Below, piece after piece: positions 32,605 to 40,798 of a stretch of DNA of 64,000 bases. The notes under the pieces are model-generated. The model was given only the letters and a program-made list of their open reading frames with translations. It did not search any database and had not been told where the DNA came from. The first letter of the stretch is position 1. Each line of letters begins with the position of its first letter. The translations under genes were made by a program, and so were the position numbers. Source of the stretch: Enterococcus sulfureus ATCC 49903 (GTDB lineage Bacteria; Bacillota; Bacilli; Lactobacillales; Enterococcaceae); NCBI RefSeq assembly GCF_000407605.1, contig NZ_ASWO01000004.1:24070-88069 (forward strand), read 5' to 3'.

Positions 32605-35449
32605 ATGTTGTAAAATAACGAAATAAGTCATATGGCATTGGCTCATTAAATTTAAGATTCATATGAACAACAGACTTATGCGTTCCTTGATTTGTCGGTT
32701 TTTCTTCTTGTTTGATCGTTTCATTAACCGGTATAACTTGACCAAGAGCATAAAAGTTCGTACCTTCATCATCTGATTTTTTCACAAACAAATGATAGGT
32801 CCAGCCTTCCTCTTCCAGCATGATTCTGACTTCTGGCGAGTTGATACTACGTGGCGCCTTAGTAAACCAATGCATCGTTTCGACATCTAATAATTGATCT
32901 TCATATGCCATTTGTGCGCCAGAAAAGGTCTCCCCTTTATTCAACGTCACAAAGATTACAAACTGTTTGCGTTCACGATTATATGTGTACCCACCAACAT
33001 TTTGATCAACCATCTGTTCTTTCCAACCAAGTAGACGCAAGACATCGCGCCGACGATAGCTTTCATATACCGTGAATGGCTCATGATCGTATCGAGCCGC
33101 TTTATGTATCGCGGTCTCAAGAACATCTACAAAAAACTGTCTAAATTGTGAATTGGCTAAAGCTAGTTGAAAGTTTGGGTGTAAGTAAAGCTGCTGCTCT
33201 TTTTGCTGGATAAAGGCATATGGTTCATATGTTTTTTTCACTCCACCACGATAAAAGTCCGTCGTTAACGTATCGACAACAGATCGTATCGACCAAGGAA
33301 CAGCATTTAGAGCGAAGGGTTCAAACACCTTATTTAACTCTTTGACCTCTAATTTTTCAAGAAATAATAATTTTTTTAATATCAATAATTCTTGTTTACG
33401 TTTACCTGATAATAATTCTTGTGAGAAAAAGGTAAAATAGCCTAGCATCTTTTCTGGAAACGTCAGTTTGATCTCTTTGATTTTTAATAAAAATTGTGGA
33501 TAGTTCTTATATTTATCTGTAATGACTAACGGATCCATGATCCCACTTTGTTCGAGATCCAATAATGTTGGAATTCGGTTTAAGCGTTGTTTCACTTGGA
33601 TGTAAAGTTCGCGTAATTCTCTCATGCCATCTAGCTGCGCGCGATCGATCGCTTCAAATACACGTTGTTTTGCGATCTCTTCAAAATTAATCATCGAAAG
33701 GCCTGTTAAGTAATTCGTTTCAACAGTATCTTTACGCAATCGTTCTTTTACCCGGCTGACATCGCCTGATAATGCCATCGGAATCATATAATTGTTTTGA
33801 TAATTTCCAATAAAATCAATGACCGTGACAAATTCTTTTGATGGATCTTTTCGCAATCCACGTCCAAGCTGTTGCACAAAAATAATATTGGACTGTGTCG
33901 CACGCAGCATAATCACTTGATTGATTTTCGGAATATCGATCCCTTCATTAAAAATGTCGACTGTAAAAATATATTCCAATTCATTTTTTTCAAGTCGCTC
34001 AATTTCCTGTTCACGTTCTTGTATCGTATGAGAACCAGTCAAAAAACTTGAAGGATGGCCCAAATCGGTAAATTTCCCACTTAAGACTTGCGCTTCCTCT
34101 CGCGAACGACAAAACACTAGTCCTCTTGGAACTAAATCATCGCAACCATAATAAGCTAATTTTTCCAATAAAAAATGACAGCGATCATCCATCGTCAAAC
34201 GATCTAGCGATGTCTTATCGTCTACTAATTCACCCTCGATTTCATAATCAGTTACGCCAAAATAATGAAATGGACACAGGAGATCTTCAGCTAAAGCATC
34301 TTGTAATCTGATTTCGTAAGCTACGTTGTAATCAAATAATTCAAAAATATTAAAATTGTCTGTTCGTTCAGGTGTTGCGGTCATTCCTAAGAGAAACTCA
34401 GGTTCAAAATAGTCCAACACACGTAAATAAGACTCTGCTCCAGCTTTATGGACTTCATCGATCAAGATATACTCAAACTCATGTGCTTTGAACAAGGCTA
34501 GATTTTCAGGTTTGGATAAAGTTTGAACTGTAGCAAATACATACTTTGCCGTTAGCTCTCGCTTATTTCCAGAAAATATTCCAAAATCTTGAGCTTGCCC
34601 TCCAATTACTTTTTTAAAAGAAGCTTGCGCAGCTCGTAAAATTTGTTCACGATGCACCACAAATAGCATTTTTTTAGGCTTTACTTGTAACACGTCAAAT
34701 GCAGCTAAATAAGTTTTTCCTGTTCCAGTTGCAGAAATGACTAACCCTTTTTTAGCTCCAGTTGCACGTAGTTGGGTCAAACTTTCCAAAGCAGCTTTTT
34801 GCATACGATTTGGCACGACATATTTTTCATTTGGGTCAATTATCTTTAAATCTTTGATCTTTTTCACTTGTTCTTGCTCGTATACCTTTTGATACGCCAA
34901 GATCCACTCTGTTGTCAGCAATTGCGCTTTTTGCCACTCCTCATTGAAATGGGTCACCAATTGATGCAAGATTTCTCCATTTTCTTTAGAAGTCAACAGG
35001 ACATTCCATTCATAATTTTGTTTCAAAGCTTGAAGCGTCAGATTAGAACTTCCAATAATAAACGACGTATGCTCTGCTTGTTTAAATAAATAGCCTTTCG
35101 CATGAAATCCTGGTGTTTCTGAAATACGTACGTCTAGATTAGGGATACGCAATAACGCATAAAAAATCTCGGGAGCATTGAAAGCTAGATACGTAGAAGT
35201 TAACAATCGGCCTTTTTTTCCATGTTGATATAAATCTGCCAGCTGTACTTTTAAAGCATTTAAACCACTTTGTGTGATAAACGCCACTGAAAAATCAAAC
35301 GTTTCACACTGAGATAGCTCTTCTTGCAATACGTTAGCTAAAAATTCTTTTTTCTCCGGCTGATTGATGATCATCTTCGGCACGTAGCGACTCGTCAAAA
35401 TTTGTCGATCGATAAATCCCTTCTGCAATCCTTCTTCTAACGTAGCCAT
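32603..35449 (-). CDS. DEAD/DEAH helicase with N-terminal phospholipase-D domain (DUF3427)
   Basis: This 948-residue protein begins with a PLD-like nuclease domain (single HxK motif HAKGYLFKQ followed by IIGSSNLT, near residue 120). An SF2 helicase core follows, with Walker A SATGTGKT, DEVH box LIDEVHKAG, TATPER and QQLGRGLRK. The last 350 residues form a DUF3427-like region. A PLD nuclease joined to an SF2 translocase suggests DNA cleavage or processing; a repair or anti-phage role is inference. Start ATG 35449 shares one base with the NUDIX stop codon, so the pair is translationally coupled. Confidence 0.85.
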   Translation of the reverse strand: MATLEEGLQKGFIDRQILTSRYVPKMIINQPEKKEFLANVLQEELSQCETFDFSVAFITQSGLNALKVQLADLYQHGKKGRLLTSTYLAFNAPEIFYALLRIPNLDVRISETPGFHAKGYLFKQAEHTSFIIGSSNLTLQALKQNYEWNVLLTSKENGEILHQLVTHFNEEWQKAQLLTTEWILAYQKVYEQEQVKKIKDLKIIDPNEKYVVPNRMQKAALESLTQLRATGAKKGLVISATGTGKTYLAAFDVLQVKPKKMLFVVHREQILRAAQASFKKVIGGQAQDFGIFSGNKRELTAKYVFATVQTLSKPENLALFKAHEFEYILIDEVHKAGAESYLRVLDYFEPEFLLGMTATPERTDNFNIFELFDYNVAYEIRLQDALAEDLLCPFHYFGVTDYEIEGELVDDKTSLDRLTMDDRCHFLLEKLAYYGCDDLVPRGLVFCRSREEAQVLSGKFTDLGHPSSFLTGSHTIQEREQEIERLEKNELEYIFTVDIFNEGIDIPKINQVIMLRATQSNIIFVQQLGRGLRKDPSKEFVTVIDFIGNYQNNYMIPMALSGDVSRVKERLRKDTVETNYLTGLSMINFEEIAKQRVFEAIDRAQLDGMRELRELYIQVKQRLNRIPTLLDLEQSGIMDPLVITDKYKNYPQFLLKIKEIKLTFPEKMLGYFTFFSQELLSGKRKQELLILKKLLFLEKLEVKELNKVFEPFALNAVPWSIRSVVDTLTTDFYRGGVKKTYEPYAFIQQKEQQLYLHPNFQLALANSQFRQFFVDVLETAIHKAARYDHEPFTVYESYRRRDVLRLLGWKEQMVDQNVGGYTYNRERKQFVIFVTLNKGETFSGAQMAYEDQLLDVETMHWFTKAPRSINSPEVRIMLEEEGWTYHLFVKKSDDEGTNFYALGQVIPVNETIKQEEKPTNQGTHKSVVHMNLKFNEPMPYDLFRYFTT

Positions 35450-35853
35450 CACTCGACTCCTTGTACTTTTAATTTTTCGACTGCTGGAATATCCGCAGGT
35501 GCAAAAACAAACTGATCCAATTCTTCTGGCGTCACCCAATCAATTGCTGTATGTTCCATCAACATCGGGGTACCAGCTATTAATTGACATCGATATGTCG
35601 TCAATTCTACTGTCCCAAAATCATAAGCATAACGTGTGCATTCAAACACTTCTTCCTCTACTTGTACTTGGATCTTTAGTTCTTCAATGATCTCTCTGAT
35701 CAAAGCTTCCCGAGGTGTTTCATGCATCTCGATTTTACCACCGGGAAATTCCCACATATTTTCTAAAGATCGTCCTGGTACTCGTTGTGCAATCAAAATT
35801 TTCCCCTCTTCAATCAAAATCGCGCCAACCACTTTTATCACTTTTTCCATCAT
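35449..35853 (-). CDS. NUDIX hydrolase, MutT-like
   Basis: This 134-residue protein has a complete NUDIX box, GGKIEMHETPREALIREIIE followed by EL, beginning near residue 38, and the MutT-like N-terminus VVGAILIEEGKILIAQR. It would hydrolyse an (oxidised) nucleoside triphosphate such as 8-oxo-dGTP or a CTP derivative. Length is normal. It is coupled to the downstream PLD-helicase by a TGATG overlap. Whether this coupling is functional or only compact packing cannot be decided from sequence. Confidence 0.88.
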   Translation of the reverse strand: MMEKVIKVVGAILIEEGKILIAQRVPGRSLENMWEFPGGKIEMHETPREALIREIIEELKIQVQVEEEVFECTRYAYDFGTVELTTYRCQLIAGTPMLMEHTAIDWVTPEELDQFVFAPADIPAVEKLKVQGVE

Positions 35854-35867
35854 TATCTACTCTTCTC

Positions 35868-36413
35868 TTAGTTTACTTTTGTATATACGATATGATCTAC
35901 CCATTCACCATGTTCAAAGATAAATCCCTTACGTATGCCCTCACACTCCATTCCAATCGATTTTGCCAATTGTTGTGAAGGAAGATTGTCTAAATTAATA
36001 TGTGCTTCGATCCGATGATACCCTAGTTCTTTTTGCCCAACTGCTAAAGCAACTGTCATCGCATCTTTTCCATAACCTTTGCGCCAATATTGATTATGAA
36101 TCGTATACCCTACTCTAGCCCACTGGAAATCTTCTCGTAGTAACGTTGTAAAATCAATTGCACCAAGATGCTTCCCATCAGAATTGCGAAAGATACCAAA
36201 AACATAGGTATCGTCTGTTTCAGCGAGTTTTTGCTGGCGCATAATGAGTGCATCAAACCATTCAGGTGTACATTCGCTCATATCGATTGCCCCTTCGTCA
36301 TATGGATGCTTCGCTGGTTGGCGTTGTAAAAATGAATCTAACCAATTATTGTAATCCAAACGATTTAATGGACGGATCGTAACCAACTTGCCACTGCTTT
36401 TAGTTGTAAACAT
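35868..36413 (-). CDS. GNAT acetyltransferase, RimJ/RimL type
   Basis: This 181-residue protein has the RimJ/L pattern: TIRPLNRLDYNNWL at the N-terminus, ARVGYTIHNQYWRKGYGKDA (acetyl-CoA site) and IEAHINLDNLPSQQLAKSIG near the C-terminus. It probably acetylates a protein N-terminus or a small amine. The start at ATG 36413 has AGGA upstream; the ORF can extend to 36509 but that would overlap the divergent gene. It is the gene before the NUDIX hydrolase, 14 bases away. Confidence 0.85.
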   Translation of the reverse strand: MFTTKSSGKLVTIRPLNRLDYNNWLDSFLQRQPAKHPYDEGAIDMSECTPEWFDALIMRQQKLAETDDTYVFGIFRNSDGKHLGAIDFTTLLREDFQWARVGYTIHNQYWRKGYGKDAMTVALAVGQKELGYHRIEAHINLDNLPSQQLAKSIGMECEGIRKGFIFEHGEWVDHIVYTKVN

Positions 36414-36437
36414 CTTTATCCTACTTTCTTTTTCTTC

Positions 36438-36454
36438 TAGAATAGCATATTCTA
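36438..36454. promoter_or_regulatory. Palindrome between two divergent GNAT genes
   Basis: A perfect inverted repeat TAGAATA-GCA-TATTCTA lies midway in the 76-base divergent region. It could be an operator for both genes or simply overlapping promoter elements. Confidence 0.4.
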
Positions 36455-36489
36455 AAAGTAGAAGACAGATCCACGAAAGGAAGATCACT

Positions 36490-36894
36490 ATGGAAAAAAA
36501 GACGTCCAAACAGATTCCCTTGACCGAATTATTAGACCTTTATAACTCAGTAGGTTGGTATGCCTATACAACTGAACCAGAAACACTAAAGCGTGCGATC
36601 GAACAATCCCTTGTTGTACACACGCTGTGGGACCACAAAAAATTAATTGCCCTCATTCGTGCTGTTGGAGATGGTGAAACGATTCTTTATATCCAAGATC
36701 TTTTGGTCCATCCAGAATATCAACGCCGCGGATATGGCAAAACGCTACTAGAAACCGTAGTAGCGGACTATCCTCATGTCCGTCAAAAAGTATTACTAAC
36801 GGATGACAGTACAAAAACACAAACATTTTATAACGCAACCGGATTTGAAGAAGTCGGTACACAGCAAATGCGTGCTTTTTATCGCGAATATTAA
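36490..36894 (+). CDS. GNAT acetyltransferase
   Basis: This 134-residue protein is a compact GNAT enzyme with the acetyl-CoA motif VHPEYQRRGYGKTLLE near residue 78 and the C-terminal FYNATGFEEVGTQQMRAFYR. The substrate is unknown. The start is ATG 36490, six bases after AAAGGAAG; an upstream ATG at 36388 would overlap the divergent gene. Confidence 0.85.
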   Translation: MEKKTSKQIPLTELLDLYNSVGWYAYTTEPETLKRAIEQSLVVHTLWDHKKLIALIRAVGDGETILYIQDLLVHPEYQRRGYGKTLLETVVADYPHVRQKVLLTDDSTKTQTFYNATGFEEVGTQQMRAFYREY

Positions 36895-36922
36895 AAACGA
36901 GCAGCAAAATGGCTGCTCGTTT
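36895..36922. terminator. Bidirectional terminator
   Basis: A perfect 11-bp stem (36895-36905 with 36912-36922) lies between convergent GNAT and DUF389 genes, overlapping the stop codon of the latter. Confidence 0.85.
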
Positions 36923-37592
36923 AATTTCCTTTACTTTTCCATTTATGATTATCTTGACGTTTTTCAGCTCGTTGACGATTCACGATCGGCAATGTCCCAA
37001 GTGCTGCCCCAATAATAATCATTCCAACATTTAACAAGAATAATTCGCCTGCATGTAAGGCAATCGACCAAGAAGCGTTTGCTAATCCAAATCCAACAGT
37101 CGCTAAAGGTGGCATCAAAGAAGCCGCGATGGCTACTCCAGGTAAGATATTGCCTGAATCTTTCTTAGCTGAGCCAATAATTGCAGCTAAGCCACCAAAA
37201 AAAGCTACAATAGCGACGCCAAGCGTAATGCTCGTACGACTTAAGATCGCTTCATTGACCGTTGCATTTTGCATAACAAGAAAATATCCAGTCGATGCAA
37301 CCAAACTAATGATCAATTGTAACCCTAATAATAATACGCCTTGTTTGATCATTGTAAATTCCCGTCGAGTGATACCATAACCGACTCCTAATAAAGGACT
37401 CATCAACGGTGAAATGAGCATTGAGCCTACAATAATCGGTGAATTTTCTTCCGCTAATCCCACACTAGCGATAACGACAGCACAAAATAAAATAGCTAAA
37501 TCCGGCCAATCAAAATTAAGATTACCTGAAATATGCTTATGTAAAGATTCTGAACGAACTAATTGACGTTCTTGATGTTTTGCTTTGTCCAT
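36921..37592 (-). CDS. DUF389 family membrane protein
   Basis: This 223-residue protein has six or so hydrophobic helices. It carries the DUF389 hallmark: DWPDLAILFCAVVIASVGLA, then IIVGSMLISPLMSPLLGVGYG, and later PGVAIAASLMPPLATVGFGL. It lacks the long N-terminal cytoplasmic domain of larger members. No biochemical role is established; a transport function is possible. It stands alone between two terminators. Confidence 0.85.
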   Translation of the reverse strand: MDKAKHQERQLVRSESLHKHISGNLNFDWPDLAILFCAVVIASVGLAEENSPIIVGSMLISPLMSPLLGVGYGITRREFTMIKQGVLLLGLQLIISLVASTGYFLVMQNATVNEAILSRTSITLGVAIVAFFGGLAAIIGSAKKDSGNILPGVAIAASLMPPLATVGFGLANASWSIALHAGELFLLNVGMIIIGAALGTLPIVNRQRAEKRQDNHKWKSKGN

Positions 37593-37670
37593 ATCCTCTC
37601 ACTCCTTTTTATTTAGTTTAAAAAAGTATAACAAAAAAATAACAATAATGAGCATAATTTAATCCAATAA

Positions 37671-37700
37671 AAAAACACCAGCTACATAGCTGGTGTTTTT
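37671..37700 (-). terminator. Terminator of dus
   Basis: A perfect 13-bp stem (37671-37683 with 37688-37700) with loop ACAT is flanked by A and T runs and sits just after the dus stop codon. Confidence 0.9.
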
Positions 37701-37703
37701 TTT

Positions 37704-38660
37704 CTATCCTTCAAATTCAGCTAAAATAGCACGAACTTCAGCAGTTGATTTGGTATTCATCAATTGCACACGTAAATCATTTGCACCAGGAAATCCTTTA
37801 ACGTAGATTTTAAAGAAGCGATGTAGACCTACGATCGAACGTGGAACAAGTTCTGAATATTTGTCTTGTAGATCTAGCTGTAATTTTAATAGATCTAGTA
37901 ATTCTTTTGATGAATGCTCTTTTGGCTCTTTCTCAAAAGCAAAAGGATTCTTAAAGATTCCTCGACCGATCATGACCCCATCGACACCGTATTTTTCAAC
38001 TAATTCTAAACCAGTTTTACGATCTGGAATGTCACCATTGATCGTAATCAACGTCTGTGGTGCGATCTTATCTCGTAATTCGACGATTTTAGGGATCATA
38101 TCCCAATGTGCTGGGTATTTACTCATTTCTTTACGCGTGCGCAAATGAACAGATAAATTCACGATATCTTGTTCTAATAAATGTGTGATCCACCCTTCTA
38201 ACTCATCGATCTGTTCAAAACCGATCCGTGTTTTGACACTCACTGGAATCCCACCAGCCTTGGCTGCTTCGATCAATTCTGCTGCCATATCTGGTCTTCT
38301 GATCAGTCCACTACCTTTTCCACGCTCGGCTACATTCGGTACTGGACATCCCATATTGATATCAAGGCCTTTAAAGCCCATTTCAGCCATTCCAATACTC
38401 ATCTCACGGAAAAACTCTGGTTTATCGCCCCAAATATGCGCGACAACGGGTTGCTCATCCTCAGTAAATACTAGTCGTCCACGGACGCTATCTTTACCAT
38501 CTGGATGACAGTAACTATCTGAATTCGTAAATTCGGTAAAAAAGACATCTGGTGCGCCCGCTTCTTTCACGACATGACGAAAGACGACGTCAGTCACGTC
38601 CTCCATGGGTGCTAAAATAAAAAAAGGCTTTGGTAATTCGGCCCAAAAATTTTCTTTCAT
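37704..38660 (-). CDS. dus: tRNA-dihydrouridine synthase
   Basis: This 318-residue flavoenzyme reduces uridine to dihydrouridine in tRNA. It shows the Dus signatures LAPMEDVTD (near residue 16), the catalytic Cys in INMGCPVPN (near residue 102), SVKTRIGF and [14 protein letters not shown]. Length is typical. Which uridine is modified cannot be assigned from this view. It is monocistronic. Confidence 0.92.
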   Translation of the reverse strand: MKENFWAELPKPFFILAPMEDVTDVVFRHVVKEAGAPDVFFTEFTNSDSYCHPDGKDSVRGRLVFTEDEQPVVAHIWGDKPEFFREMSIGMAEMGFKGLDINMGCPVPNVAERGKGSGLIRRPDMAAELIEAAKAGGIPVSVKTRIGFEQIDELEGWITHLLEQDIVNLSVHLRTRKEMSKYPAHWDMIPKIVELRDKIAPQTLITINGDIPDRKTGLELVEKYGVDGVMIGRGIFKNPFAFEKEPKEHSSKELLDLLKLQLDLQDKYSELVPRSIVGLHRFFKIYVKGFPGANDLRVQLMNTKSTAEVRAILAEFEG

Positions 38661-38742
38661 GTATATGCTCCTATCTCTACTTGCTCACAAACATCTCTAT
38701 TATACTAATAACTTAGGAAACATTCAAAAAAGCCGTTTAAAA

Positions 38743-38770
38743 AAGACACTTCCAAAAAGGAAAGTGTCTT
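38743..38770 (-). terminator. Terminator of the LysM protein gene
   Basis: An 11-bp stem with one bulged base (38743-38753 with 38759-38770) and an A-rich loop is followed by A/T sequence, just after the stop codon at 38787. Confidence 0.75.
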
Positions 38771-38786
38771 AAAAGTCTGTTAAATC

Positions 38787-39407
38787 TTAGTACCAACCAT
38801 TAGCCATCCAGAAAGCTTGAGCAGCTGTCCATGAACCATAACGGTTTTGTACGTATGAATCTGCTACACGTTCTTGGTTTTCTACTGAGTAGTCACCATT
38901 TAGGTAAGTGTTTGTTAATTGGTAACGACCATAGTATTGACCGTTAGTTGCAGTATAAGAACCGCTTGATTCTTTTTGTGCAATCCATTCTTTCGCTGCA
39001 GATTCAGAACCTGAAGCTGATGAAGTATAAGTTGTTGTTGGAGCAGCTTGTTCTACCACTGCTTCTTGAGCTGGTGCTTGTTGTACTGGCGCTTGTTCTA
39101 CTACTGCTTCTTGTGCAGGAGCTTGCTCTACAGGCGCTTGTTGTACAGGTGCCGCAGTTGCAACTTCACCATTAGTATTGATCACTAAAGTTTCGCCAAC
39201 ATAGATCATACCAGGATTTGCAATGTTGTTGTCTTCAGCAATTTTATTTACGTAATCAGCAGAACCAAAATATTTTACTGATAGTTCTGATAATGTGTCA
39301 TTTGGTTGGATTGTATAGTTAATTTCGTCAGCATTTGCTGTACCAGTGTAAGCGACAAATCCAACTAATGCTACTGTACTTAATGCTAGTGATTTAAAAA
39401 ATTTCAT
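38787..39407 (-). CDS. LysM wall protein with Apf/transglycosylase-like C-terminus
   Basis: This 206-residue secreted protein has a signal peptide ending at ANA (residue 26). One LysM domain follows (YTIQPNDTLSELSVKYFGS to GETLVIN, about 31-77), then a repetitive Q/A/P/E/V linker of VEQAP and VQQAP units (about 84-120). The C-terminal domain reads EWIAQKESSGSYTATNGQYY and RYQL, ending in FWMANGWY. The C-terminus resembles aggregation-promoting-factor and small transglycosylase domains, with Glu of QKESSG a possible catalytic residue. It should bind and perhaps cleave peptidoglycan. Confidence 0.85.
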   Translation of the reverse strand: MKFFKSLALSTVALVGFVAYTGTANADEINYTIQPNDTLSELSVKYFGSADYVNKIAEDNNIANPGMIYVGETLVINTNGEVATAAPVQQAPVEQAPAQEAVVEQAPVQQAPAQEAVVEQAAPTTTYTSSASGSESAAKEWIAQKESSGSYTATNGQYYGRYQLTNTYLNGDYSVENQERVADSYVQNRYGSWTAAQAFWMANGWY

Positions 39408-39810
39408 ATGTTTAAATATCTCCTTTAATTTCGAAAACTTCTAAGTAACTCATCGACAAGGACTATAATAACAACTTCTAAGTCCCTTTTGGTGACAACC
39501 ATGTAACGAAATATTTCAAAAAAGGCATTTTCGAAAAAAACAGGCGATATTTTATTTTTAAAAATAATAAACCTTGATTTAATAAGGTTTGTAACAAGTT
39601 TTATGTAATCTTATCTTAACAATAAATTCGAAATATTTTTGAGAATTTCTTAAATCAGTAGTTAGAATACGAAAATTTGTTCTTATATTACATTTATGTA
39701 AAAAATAATTCAATATTATCTTGTTATTTTTTACATATAGAGTTTAATTCTACTACTTTATCGAACTAATTTAGCTATTATAATAGTAGAAACACGTTCA
39801 ACGATACAAA
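39408..39810. other. Long intergenic region upstream of the LysM gene
   Basis: About 400 bases are AT-rich without an ORF. It contains two copies of AACTTCTAAGT 40 bases apart (near 39434 and 39472), a TTACATTTATGTAA palindrome near 39687, and TGTAAC/TGTAAT words near 39595 that recall WalR half-sites at non-standard spacing. The LysM gene must be transcribed from here, but I cannot fix the promoter. Confidence 0.4.
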
Positions 39811-39834
39811 AAAACCAGCAAATTTGCTGGTTTT
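39811..39834 (-). terminator. Terminator of the 44-residue protein gene
   Basis: A perfect 12-bp inverted repeat (39811-39822 with 39823-39834), preceded on the plus strand by an A run, lies just after the stop codon. Confidence 0.85.
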
Positions 39835-39837
39835 AGC

Positions 39838-39972
39838 TTACTTGATATAGATTTTTGGACCTTTACGCATACGTGTACGGTCATTTTTGGGTGTATCTTT
39901 TGAAGCAGGCTTTTCACCTTGTTGTTTTTTTTGCTTGATTAGATCTAACATTTTTGCTGTTTTGTTATCCAT
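39838..39972 (-). CDS. Small basic protein of 44 residues
   Basis: This short gene starts at ATG 39972 with GAGGAA four to five bases upstream and ends at TAA 39838, right before a strong terminator. The protein begins MDNKTAKMLDLIKQKKQQ and ends RTRMRKGPKIYIK. It is strongly basic, with a likely N-terminal helix and a disordered tail. A good ribosome site, its own terminator and coherent composition argue that it is real. The basic tail suggests nucleic acid or ribosome contact, but I recognise no family. Confidence 0.7.
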   Translation of the reverse strand: MDNKTAKMLDLIKQKKQQGEKPASKDTPKNDRTRMRKGPKIYIK

Positions 39973-40090
39973 TTTATTCCTCGTTTCTAAATTACAGTGA
40001 CACATCGCTTCACTTTATCACAATTTCACATCTTTGCCTATCTTTTCTTGATTCTTACTGAAAAAAAGCTTAAGAATCCCTATAGTTGAT

Positions 40091-40120
40091 TTGACAATTT
40101 TTTCACATGAGGTGTATACT
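40091..40120 (+). promoter_or_regulatory. Strong promoter of the 49-residue protein gene
   Basis: TTGACA (40091-40096) and TATACT (40115-40120) are 18 bases apart, about 70 bases before the start codon. Confidence 0.75.
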
Positions 40121-40189
40121 AAGGATGGAATTTCGTTATAGAAGACGTTATGGTTGCCTTTCAATACAACACAGAAAGGAGAATGCCAT

Positions 40190-40339
40190 ATGACATTCAC
40201 AAACAAAAAATTAGAGTACAAAGTAACACTAGATACTGAGTTGAATCTATTTATCGTTTTTTCGACAACAGATCACAACAAAGTAGCTACCGGTACCACA
40301 ATTGAACAAGCAGTAAAAGAACTAGAAAAAATCGCATAG
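40190..40339 (+). CDS. Small protein of 49 residues, HicB-like pattern
   Basis: ATG 40190 follows AAAGGAG at good distance. The protein reads YKVTLDTELNLFIVFSTTDH, then VATGTTIEQAVKELEKIA. This strand-strand-helix pattern with GTTIEQAVKELE recalls the HicB antitoxin partial RNase H fold (GDTLEEAL...). There is no DNA-binding C-terminal domain and no adjacent HicA toxin. It could be an orphan regulatory protein. The family link is a guess from shape, but the gene itself is well supported by promoter and ribosome site. Confidence 0.65.
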   Translation: MTFTNKKLEYKVTLDTELNLFIVFSTTDHNKVATGTTIEQAVKELEKIA

Positions 40340-40378
40340 GAGAGACTATCCCTAATGGACAACGACTATTCTTACTAA

Positions 40379-40410
40379 AAGCATCTATCGTAGACAAACG
40401 GTAGGTGCTT
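40379..40410 (+). terminator. Probable terminator of the 49-residue protein gene
   Basis: An 11-bp stem with two G-U pairs (40379-40389 with 40400-40410) is followed by ATTTAGTTT. Confidence 0.5.
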
Positions 40411-40491
40411 ATTTAGTTTGTGTGGGAGATTTTTTATACATAAAGGTAACTGCGCTCAGCAAAGCTTCGCCCAGTACGATTCTCAATAAAC

Positions 40492-40524
40492 AAAAAAAAG
40501 ACATCCAAATGGATGTCTTTTTTT
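40492..40524. terminator. Strong bidirectional terminator, possibly the original rpsI terminator
   Basis: Stem GACATCCA/TGGATGTC (40500-40507 with 40510-40517) is flanked by eight A and seven T. If the mobile element were excised, it would lie about 95 bases after the rpsI stop codon on the right strand to end the rplM-rpsI transcript. Confidence 0.8.
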
Positions 40525-40617
40525 GCCAATACGTAATTGTATGGTACTCGATTTTCGAGAAAATCTCCGTCCCATATTGCATTCGTAAGCGAATAAATTC
40601 GCAACGAGTCCAAATAA

Positions 40618-40632
40618 TTAACGTTTTGAGAA
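40618..40632. repeat. Left att repeat of the element
   Basis: TTAACGTTTTGAGAA, identical to the end of rpsI at 51099-51113, in direct orientation. Confidence 0.88.
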
Positions 40633-40745
40633 GTATAAGGCACAATAGAAATCCAACCTCATCCACACAAATCCTTTCATATCAAGTTTTTGCAAACTTT
40701 AAACTTCTTAAAACAGGATGAATATGGATAGAAATTGACAAAGAC

Positions 40746-40762
40746 AAGACCAGTTATGACCA
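40746..40762. repeat. Arm-type integrase repeats, left end
   Basis: AAGACCA-GTT-ATGACCA: two 7-base words at a 10-base period, matching AAGACCA-ACC-AAGACCA at 51045-51061 in orientation and spacing. Confidence 0.65.
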
Positions 40763-40798
40763 AGATTGATACTGACTATGATTTGATTATACTTTTAT

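Larger units (their letters stand above)
40340..40798. other. Intergenic region holding the left boundary of the mobile element
   Basis: Contents, left to right: a weak terminator (40379-40410), a strong bidirectional terminator (40492-40524), 93 bases of plain sequence, the 15-bp att repeat (40618-40632) and the arm-type repeats (40746-40762). No credible ORF is seen; several short frames overlap the terminators. Confidence 0.6.

Noticed and set aside
39590-39615. WalR box upstream of the LysM protein
   Set aside because: TGTAAC and TGTAAT words occur but with eight bases between them instead of five.
40434-40721. Short frames on both strands around the left att repeat
   Set aside because: They overlap the terminator and att repeat, lack ribosome sites and look like no protein.
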